A stretch of DNA of 39,629 nucleotides, from NCBI GenBank assembly GCA_034678415.1, contig JAXDBV010000216.1, positions 1-39,629 of the forward strand, written 5' to 3'. A program made the translations under genes and the position numbers. Positions 34,333 through 39,629 of this stretch are shown here, in pieces (position 1 is the stretch's first letter; each line of letters opens with the position of its first letter). Origin of the DNA: JAXDBV01 sp034678415 (lineage in GTDB: Bacteria > Bacteroidota > Bacteroidia > Bacteroidales > VadinHA17). Under the pieces are notes generated by a model. The model did no database searches. It saw nothing but the letters and a program-made list of their open reading frames with translations, and was not told where the DNA came from.

Positions 34333-35835
34333 ATGAACCTGAAGAATTTTGAAGCCTGGTTTGTCACAGGCAGCCAGCATCTGTACGGGCCGGAAACGCT
34401 GAAACAGGTGGCAAAGAACGCGGAACATATTGCCAGGGCTCTCGACACTTCCCGTATCATACCTGTAAAAGTGATTTTCAAACCGGTTGTGAAATCAACG
34501 GAAGAGATCCTGAAGATATGCCAGGAGGCAAATAACACATCCACGTGCATTGGCATTATTACCTGGATGCATACTTTCTCACCCGCAAAGATGTGGATTG
34601 CCGGACTCAGGTTGCTGCAGAAGCCTATGTTACATCTCCATACCCAGTTTAACAGGGATATTCCCTGGCCGGAAATCGACATGGATTTCATGAACCTGAA
34701 CCAGTCGGCCCACGGCGACCGTGAGTTCGGCTTCATTGTAAGCCGTATGCGCAGGGAGCGCAAGGTGGTGGTGGGTCACTGGAAGGATACTGAGGTGCAG
34801 GAAAGGATAGCTGTCTGGATGCGTGCTGCTTGCGGTTGGCTCGAGTCACAGACGCTGAAGATAGCCCGGTTTGGTGATAACATGCGTGAGGTGGCGGTGA
34901 CCGAAGGTGATAAGGTGGAAGCTCAGATGCATTTCGGCTGGTCGGTTAATGGATTTGCCGTTGGCGACCTGGTGCAGTTTGTACAAAAAGTGACCGAAAA
35001 GCAGATTGACAGGCTGGTAGCCGAATATGGGGATCAGTACAACATGGCGAAATCACTCAGGAAAGGGGGTGAACATCACGGTTCGCTGAGGGAGGCTGCA
35101 AGAATTGAGCTGGGCCTCCGGCATTTTCTTGCCGACGGAGGGTTTGGCGGATTTACCGATACGTTTGAAAACCTGCACGGACTGATACAACTGCCCGGCC
35201 TGGCAGTCCAGCGGCTGATGAACGACGGTTACGGCTTCGGTGCCGAGGGTGACTGGAAGATGGCAGCCATGCTCAGAACAATGAAGGTTATGGCCAGCGG
35301 CCTTCACGGTGGGAATTCATTCATGGAAGACTATACCTATCACCTCGATCCCAAAGGGATGCGCGTGTTGGGCGCCCATATGCTGGAGATCTGTTCTTCC
35401 CTGGCCAAAGGGAAGCCCACCTGTGAAATCCACCCCCTGTCCATCGGAGGTAAGGAAGCTCCGGTACGGCTCATATTCAACACGGCACCGGGCGAAGCAA
35501 TCAATGTGTCGGTGCTCGATATGGGAAACCGCTTCAGAATACTGGTGAATGAGGTTACAGCCGTCGACCCGCCCCAGCCCCTGCCAAAGCTGCCTACAGC
35601 CAGGGTGCTGTGGAATCCCAAACCGAACCTCAAGGTGGCTGCCGCCGCATGGATCTACGCCGGTGGCGCTCACCATACCTGCTACAGCCAGAACCTTATT
35701 ACGGAACACCTGCTCGACTTTGCCGAAATGACAGGCACGGAATTCCTGCTCATCAATGAGAATACAAATATACAGGACTTCAAGAATCAGATCCGTTGGA
35801 ACGAGGCTTACTATGCCCTTGTAAAAGGTTTTTAA
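34333..35835 (+). CDS. araA: L-arabinose isomerase
   Basis: Interconverts L-arabinose and L-ribulose in the cytosol; 500 residues, the same length as the E. coli enzyme. The start MNLKNFEAWFVTGSQHLYG is the family N-terminus; the open frame upstream is dismissed. All four Mn-binding residues are visible: Glu305 (GAEGDWK), Glu332 (FMEDYTYH), His349 (GAHMLE) and His448 (AHHT). The protein is therefore expected to be active. Neither araB, araD nor an arabinose transporter or regulator is adjacent, unlike the usual ara clusters, so it may be expressed alone or in response to another aldose. No exact promoter motif; TATTTTTT shortly before the start is a one-mismatch candidate. Confidence 0.98.
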   Translation: MNLKNFEAWFVTGSQHLYGPETLKQVAKNAEHIARALDTSRIIPVKVIFKPVVKSTEEILKICQEANNTSTCIGIITWMHTFSPAKMWIAGLRLLQKPMLHLHTQFNRDIPWPEIDMDFMNLNQSAHGDREFGFIVSRMRRERKVVVGHWKDTEVQERIAVWMRAACGWLESQTLKIARFGDNMREVAVTEGDKVEAQMHFGWSVNGFAVGDLVQFVQKVTEKQIDRLVAEYGDQYNMAKSLRKGGEHHGSLREAARIELGLRHFLADGGFGGFTDTFENLHGLIQLPGLAVQRLMNDGYGFGAEGDWKMAAMLRTMKVMASGLHGGNSFMEDYTYHLDPKGMRVLGAHMLEICSSLAKGKPTCEIHPLSIGGKEAPVRLIFNTAPGEAINVSVLDMGNRFRILVNEVTAVDPPQPLPKLPTARVLWNPKPNLKVAAAAWIYAGGAHHTCYSQNLITEHLLDFAEMTGTEFLLINENTNIQDFKNQIRWNEAYYALVKGF

Positions 35836-35933
35836 TGCAGTAATCCAGGATAATCTCCTATCAGATACGGGAAGTATACCAGGATACGAAGGAGAATGCA
35901 ACAAGAATACAGATCAGGAGATTGCACTTCCGA

Positions 35934-35993
35934 AATTACTGAATTATCTCAGTAATAAATTCACGAGTTAATTACGTAATAAATTCAGTAATT
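35934..35993. repeat. AT-rich inverted and direct repeat cluster
   Basis: AATTACTGAATT (35934-35945) is perfectly inverted as AATTCAGTAATT (35982-35993). Inside this, GTAATAAATTCA occurs twice (35952-35963 and 35976-35987), 24 bp apart. The cluster fills the end of the gap between araA and the convergent small membrane gene. It could be a binding site, a weak bidirectional terminator or the remnant of a small element. Confidence 0.5.
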
Positions 35994-35996
35994 CTC

Positions 35997-36226
35997 TTAT
36001 TCTTTATGATCTTCGGGATTGTTCATGTTTGAACAAATGCACCTGCGGCGCATGCAGCAGACAGCCACTGTCAGCGCAAGAATAAATCCCGCGACAAGTA
36101 CAATATTGAAATACTTTTCATCAAGCTTCAAACAGCAGGTGAGGAATCCGAAAGCGATGACGCCAGGATCCCGAGTATACCAAGGATCATGCAATAGTAG
36201 CCGGCTATTATAAAATACTTCTTCAT
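35997..36226 (-). pseudogene. Small Cys-rich two-helix membrane protein, frameshifted
   Basis: Reading from the ATG at 36226 gives MKKYFIIAGYYCMILGILGI, a membrane helix, then the frame closes. Another frame of the same strand carries VIAFGFLTCCLKLDEKYFNI followed by a second helix, a Cys/Arg-rich CCMRRRCIC and the end NPEDHKE. Joined near 36164-36173 by one extra base (for example CC to CCC in GGGATCCTGG), the two halves form a continuous protein of about 75 residues with two helices. The split is therefore a single-base indel. It is divergent from the rhodanese gene with 38 bp between starts, so they may act together. Function unknown. Confidence 0.6.
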
Positions 36227-36264
36227 CACCCGTAATAATAAACCTGTTGACCTTGATTAATGCG

Positions 36265-36846
36265 ATGAACAAACGCTATCTGATATATGCAGCACTGTTG
36301 ATCCTGCTTGCCCTCGTACTGGTATTCATACCACCGGTGGAAAAAATCAATGACCGGTCGAGATTTATCTCAGCCGATGAAGTAGCCGAAAGAATTATTG
36401 AGAAGGATCCTTCCCTTCGGCTGGTCGATGTCAGGGGTGATGAAGAATTTGCGCGTTTCAACCTCCCGGGAGCGGTGAGTATACCTGTTGAACAGCTATC
36501 CAACAGTGGTAGTCTGGGACAGCTAAGTATTGAAGGAGTGGAGATTGTCTCTTATTCAAATGCTAATCTAACCGCCGATCAGGCATGGATTATCTGTTCA
36601 AGGCTGGGAGTGAACAATGCACGCGTTCTTAAGGGAGGGCTTCATGCTTGGTACGAAACCATCCTTCAACCCGTCGAACCGTCTTCAACCGCCCCATCTG
36701 AAGAGCCTGACCTGTATATGATCAGGCTTGCCGCAAGTCAGTATTTCCAGAGCGTACAAGCGACTGTCACACCGGCAACCGTCCCCGGTGAACCCGTGGA
36801 TATTGTCAGGAAGAAGAAGAAAACCGTATCGGAAGGCGGATGTTGA
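36265..36846 (+). CDS. Membrane-anchored rhodanese-like protein without the catalytic Cys
   Basis: A protein of 193 residues with an N-terminal membrane helix (5-22) and a rhodanese domain (about 33-130) showing LVDVR (53-57), FNLPGAVSIP (65-74) and the C-terminal VLKGGLHAW (121-129). The active-site loop that should begin with Cys reads YSNANLTAD, with Ser98 in the Cys position, so sulfur transfer by the normal mechanism is unlikely. A 60-residue tail ends in KKKKTVSEGGC, with a Cys at the very C-terminus. The ATG at 36265 is preferred over an upstream TTG. The domain faces cytoplasm or periplasm depending on anchor orientation, which is not clear. Confidence 0.82.
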   Translation: MNKRYLIYAALLILLALVLVFIPPVEKINDRSRFISADEVAERIIEKDPSLRLVDVRGDEEFARFNLPGAVSIPVEQLSNSGSLGQLSIEGVEIVSYSNANLTADQAWIICSRLGVNNARVLKGGLHAWYETILQPVEPSSTAPSEEPDLYMIRLAASQYFQSVQATVTPATVPGEPVDIVRKKKKTVSEGGC

Positions 36847-36854
36847 TATTAATA

Positions 36855-36877
36855 TAATTAAATTAATACTTTAATTA
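36855..36877. terminator. AT-only hairpin between convergent genes
   Basis: TAATTAAA (36855-36862) and TTTAATTA (36870-36877) form a perfect 8-bp stem in the 40-bp gap between the rhodanese and NTPase genes. It has no G or C, so it is weak; it may serve both strands. Confidence 0.3.
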
Positions 36878-36886
36878 ATTATACCA

Positions 36887-37426
36887 TTATTTAATATTAT
36901 TAAATAAATCATTAATAGTATTAAATATTTCTTCAATATGATTCTGCCTGCATTCAATGATCAGGCTTCCTTTCAGTTTCCATTTCTTCAATGCCTGTTG
37001 GACGATGGCAGGTCGTATGGAAACAACCAGGACAGGATGATCACTTGCCAGAATGGCTGAAAATTCATTGGCCCACATTTTATCTTCCAGTTCGAGGGGT
37101 CCGATCTCATCCATGATGAGTATATCTGTTTTATCCAGGGGGATTTAGGCGAGATAGCGCTTCCCGGTTGCCAGTGTTTCGGAATTGAAATAGAACTTAC
37201 CGGTTTGGATGGTATTTTTGCTGTTGGCTGAACTGGCAAATGGCAATTCCCAGTCCGTTCCGATGAAGCGAAGGTTATATTTCCTCAGGTCATTGTTCCT
37301 GGTTATCGAGGGTGCCAGGATCCCGTCGATCCTGATATGATTTTGTTTCCATTGTTCAGCCAGGCGGGTGATGCAGGATGTTTTACCGCATCCTGCCGGG
37401 CCGGTAATGATGACAACCACAGGCAC
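36887..37426 (-). pseudogene. THEP1-type nucleoside-triphosphatase, interrupted by an in-frame TAA
   Basis: A P-loop NTPase related to THEP1. The ATG at 37426 gives MPVVVIITGPAGCGKTS with Walker A at residues 9-16. At codon 94 a TAA (37147-37145) stops the frame after GKRYLA. The same frame resumes directly with IPLDKTDILIMDEIGPLELE, which is Walker B and the DEIGPLE hallmark, and runs to the normal end. The joined length of 179 codons is typical for the family. The stop therefore separates Walker A from Walker B, and neither half would hydrolyse NTPs. The gene starts 9 nt after the PLP-enzyme gene, indicating cotranscription. A nearby run of five C makes an indel pair or base error possible. 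Confidence 0.85.
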
Positions 37427-37435
37427 ACGGTTATA

Positions 37436-38620
37436 TTATTTAATCGCAGAAAATGCCTGGTCGAGGTCGGCAATGATATCTTCGGCATCCTCTAATCCCA
37501 CGGAAAGGCGCACGAGTCCGTCGGTGATGCCTGCTTTCAGTCTTTCCTTCCTGGGGATGGCTGCATGGGTCATGGATGCAGGATGCTGAATAAGTGTTTC
37601 TATTCCACCCAGGGATACTGCGAGGAGGCAAAGACGGAGGCGGTTCATCACTTTTTCGCCGGCCACGAATCCTCCTTTCAGTTCGAAGCTAAGCATGGAT
37701 CCAGGGCCTCTCATCTGTTTCCGGGCCAATGTATATTGCGGGTGTGAGGGCAGGCCGGGGTATCGAACAAATGCCACCTTCTTGTTTTTCTCCAGCCAGC
37801 CGGCAATTTTCATGGCGTTTTCCTGTGCTTTTTCCAGTCTTACCGACAGGGTTTGTATTCCTCTCAGGGCCAGAAAAGCCTGGTGCGGATCCATGCAGAA
37901 GCCCATGTTTCCCATCACAGACCGCAGCTGATGATGCAGTTTTTCTTCTTTGGTAACGATGATGCCTCCCACCACGTCGGCATGGCCGTTAAGGAACTTG
38001 GTGATGGAATGGAACACCACATCAGCACCCAGGTCGAGGGGGTTTTGCAGGCAAGGGCTGGAAAAGGTGTTGTCGACCGCCAGGATCAGATGATGTTTTC
38101 GGGCCAGCGCAGCACATTTCCGTATATCGGTCAGACGGATGGTGGGATTGGAAGGAGTCTCGATGAACAGCAATCGGGTATTCGGTTTCAATGCCCGGGT
38201 GATCTGGTCAGTATCGGAGGTATCCACATAGCTGTATTCGACGCCGAACCGGGAAAAATGATTTTCCATGATCATGCGCGACTGTCCGTACACGGATGAA
38301 GTGCTGATCATGTGATCCCCCTGGTTCAGGAAGGTGATATAGATGGTTGTGACAGCGCTCATGCCGCTGCTGGTGGCGATTCCTGCATAGCCGTTCTCCA
38401 GCGATGTTACTTTTTCTTCGAGGGAGCGAACGGTAGGGTTGCTCAGCCGGGTATATAGGAATCCGTCATCTCTGCCGGCAAACAGATCGGCACCATGTTT
38501 TGCATTCCTCAGGATGAAGGTGGAAGTCTGGTAGATAGGCATTATGGCACTACCAAACTGATCGTGGATACTACCGGCATGGATCATGCGGGTATTGAAT
38601 CCTTTTTTCTTTTTGTTCAT
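37436..38620 (-). CDS. PLP-dependent trans-sulfuration family enzyme (cystathionine/methionine gamma-lyase-like)
   Basis: A Cys/Met-metabolism PLP enzyme, 394 residues from the ATG at 38620 (upstream residues are not family-like). PLP-binding features: Tyr56 of YTRLSNPT, SSGM (84-87), Asp183 in VDNTF, and Lys208 in SITKFLNGHADVVGG. The C-terminal VSLGGIETLIQHPASMTH is the gamma-family pattern. The Tyr111-Gly-Gln113 site, where methionine gamma-lyases have Tyr-Gly-Cys, carries Gln, so methionine gamma-lyase activity is not assured. Cystathionine gamma-lyase or -synthase are alternatives. It follows mlaF by 55 bp and precedes the NTPase gene. Confidence 0.88.
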   Translation of the reverse strand: MNKKKKGFNTRMIHAGSIHDQFGSAIMPIYQTSTFILRNAKHGADLFAGRDDGFLYTRLSNPTVRSLEEKVTSLENGYAGIATSSGMSAVTTIYITFLNQGDHMISTSSVYGQSRMIMENHFSRFGVEYSYVDTSDTDQITRALKPNTRLLFIETPSNPTIRLTDIRKCAALARKHHLILAVDNTFSSPCLQNPLDLGADVVFHSITKFLNGHADVVGGIIVTKEEKLHHQLRSVMGNMGFCMDPHQAFLALRGIQTLSVRLEKAQENAMKIAGWLEKNKKVAFVRYPGLPSHPQYTLARKQMRGPGSMLSFELKGGFVAGEKVMNRLRLCLLAVSLGGIETLIQHPASMTHAAIPRKERLKAGITDGLVRLSVGLEDAEDIIADLDQAFSAIK

Positions 38621-38675
38621 TGGTGGAAAATAATAATGTTGTGGATAATAGAATTGACAGGGCTCCGGCACGGGT

Positions 38676-39431
38676 TCACACCTTGATGTTCTTCACGTGC
38701 TTGGCCAAGCTGTTGGCGAATATAAAATCGTTGAGCTTTTTATTGTTGGAATGCATAATATCCTTGTTGGTACCTTCCCAGCAGATCATACCGTCACATA
38801 TAAAAACCACCTTTGATCCTATCTCCATCACTGAGTTCATGTCGTGGGTATTCACTATGGTGGTCATGTTATACTCTTCTGTAAGTTCTCTGATCAGGTT
38901 ATCTATAACGATGGCCGTGATGGGGTCCAGCCCTGAGTTGGGTTCGTCACAGAAGAGGTATTTCGGGTTCAGGGCAATGGCGCGTGCAATGGCGGCTCTT
39001 TTTTTCATTCCCCCGCTGAGTTCAGATGGATACAGCTTATTGGTGTTTTCCAGGTTCACCCGTTTAAGGCAGAAATTGGCTCGTTCCCTTTTTTCCTCGG
39101 CTGACATATCGGTAAACATGTCCATTGGATAGGCGATATTTTCCTCGACGGTGGCGGAGTCAAAGAGGGCACCACCTTGGAACAGCATGCCGATCTGTTT
39201 CCTTATTTCCTTTCTTTCCTTGAATGGCAGTTTATTGAATACCACATCCTCATAAATGATCTCACCGCTGTCGACCTCCAGGAGCCCTACTATTGATTTC
39301 AGGAGCACGGTTTTACCCGATCCGCTTTGTCCGATAACCAGATTTGTTTTTCCCTGGTCGAATCTGACCGACACGTCGGTCAGCACCGGGTTGTTGCCAA
39401 AGGATTTGTTTACATTACGAACCTCGATCAT
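38676..39431 (-). CDS. mlaF: MlaF-type ABC transporter ATP-binding protein
   Basis: Cytoplasmic ATPase of the Mla-type phospholipid transporter; 251 residues. Walker A GQSGSGKT (34-41), Q-loop Gln85 in the MlaF-typical FQGGALFDS, signature ELSGGMKKR (137-145), Walker B LFCDEP (159-164) and switch His196. The start ATG at 39431 overlaps the mlaE stop by the sequence ATGA, so the two are translationally coupled. MlaF with MlaE and an MCE protein (MlaD) moves lipids between inner and outer membranes; an MCE gene is not in the window. Confidence 0.93.
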   Translation of the reverse strand: MIEVRNVNKSFGNNPVLTDVSVRFDQGKTNLVIGQSGSGKTVLLKSIVGLLEVDSGEIIYEDVVFNKLPFKERKEIRKQIGMLFQGGALFDSATVEENIAYPMDMFTDMSAEEKRERANFCLKRVNLENTNKLYPSELSGGMKKRAAIARAIALNPKYLFCDEPNSGLDPITAIVIDNLIRELTEEYNMTTIVNTHDMNSVMEIGSKVVFICDGMICWEGTNKDIMHSNNKKLNDFIFANSLAKHVKNIKV

Positions 39432-39629
39432 GACAACAGAAGTTGGGTGAGGATCACATTAAAGAGCAGGACAAATACGCTGCTATGCACCACTGCCTTT
39501 GTGCTGGCTTCCCCGACTTCAAGGGAACCGCCATAGGAGTAGTAACCATGGTACGATGAAATGGTGGTTATCAGAAAATCGAAAAACACCATTTTAATGA
39601 GTGAATAGCTGATATAGAAGGGGATAAAG
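39428..39629 (-). CDS. mlaE: MlaE-type ABC permease, C-terminal part (truncated by window edge)
   Basis: The last 66 codons of the permease. They read LITTISSYHGYYSYGGSLEV, then GEASTKAVVHSSVFVLLFNV and the end ILTQLLLS, matching the C-terminus of MlaE/YrbE permeases (ISSYxGY...GG..VG.A.T.AVV). The stop TGA at 39430-39428 overlaps the mlaF start. The rest lies beyond position 39629. Confidence 0.93.
   Translation of the reverse strand, partial: FIPFYISYSLIKMVFFDFLITTISSYHGYYSYGGSLEVGEASTKAVVHSSVFVLLFNVILTQLLLS

Noticed and set aside
35952..35987. CRISPR-like direct repeats
   Set aside because: Only two 12-bp copies, no third repeat and no cas gene in the window.
1..39629. tRNA, rRNA, insertion sequences or prophage genes
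   Set aside because: No tRNA T-loop signature with matching arms, no rRNA sequence, and no transposase- or integrase-like protein was recognised by eye; a tool-based scan was not possible.

Overview
The window is chromosomal DNA from a member of the Bacteroidota, most likely near the Bacteroidales or related marine and sediment lineages. Evidence: the promoter element TAnnTTTG just upstream of many starts, few Shine-Dalgarno sequences, a GldA-type ABC ATPase, lineage-typical families (DUF4296-, DUF4834- and DUF5723-like proteins, a YfhO-family membrane protein, a CarboxypepD_reg TonB-dependent receptor), and the orders asnS-rpoN and rbfA-LolC/E permease. No rRNA, tRNA, transposase, integrase or CRISPR array was seen. 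It reads as core genome with envelope genes, not a mobile island.

Layout. 1-1742 (minus): 5' part of metK behind a SAM-II-like riboswitch, then gldA. 1985-5501 (plus): a small secreted protein, a strong terminator, and a secreted TPR-CHAT protein with an intact His/Cys dyad. 5746-6591 (minus): tandem-domain universal stress protein. 6768-10470 (plus): asnS, rpoN and a PAP2-like membrane protein whose 3' end overlaps a convergent glycosyltransferase (10408-11520, minus). 11729-12157 (plus): hemerythrin. 12193-15669 (minus): rbfA, SAM methyltransferase, LolC/E-type permease, DUF4296-like lipoprotein. 15931-16920 (plus): trpS broken by an in-frame TGA. 17048-23967 (minus): TonB receptor, Na/Pi cotransporter with an N-terminal Ig-like domain, radical SAM protein, GNAT-like protein. 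24148-30569 (plus): three large envelope proteins in a likely operon (membrane-anchored beta-propeller, lipoprotein, outer-membrane barrel). 30679-33404 (plus): DUF4834-like protein and YfhO. 33418-34122 (minus): membrane protein. 34333-35835 (plus): araA without other arabinose genes. 35997-36226 (minus): frameshifted small membrane protein. 36265-36846 (plus): membrane rhodanese lacking its catalytic Cys. 36887-38620 (minus): PLP trans-sulfuration enzyme and a THEP1-type NTPase broken by an in-frame TAA. 38676-39629 (minus): mlaF and the 3' end of mlaE.

Most notable points: (i) a SAM-II-like pseudoknot aptamer upstream of metK, directly after a promoter-like sequence and with two alternative pairings; (ii) three disrupted reading frames (trpS, THEP1, the small membrane protein), each close to short homopolymers, so assembly indels must be separated from real recoding or decay; (iii) nine exact TAnnTTTG elements near starts, four of them 16-17 nt from the start codon, which also fix two TTG starts; (iv) the envelope operon and the secreted CHAT protein. 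No gap between genes exceeds 300 bp. The longest are 559-827 (riboswitch), 15670-15930 (trpS promoter only) and 5502-5745 (nothing recognised).
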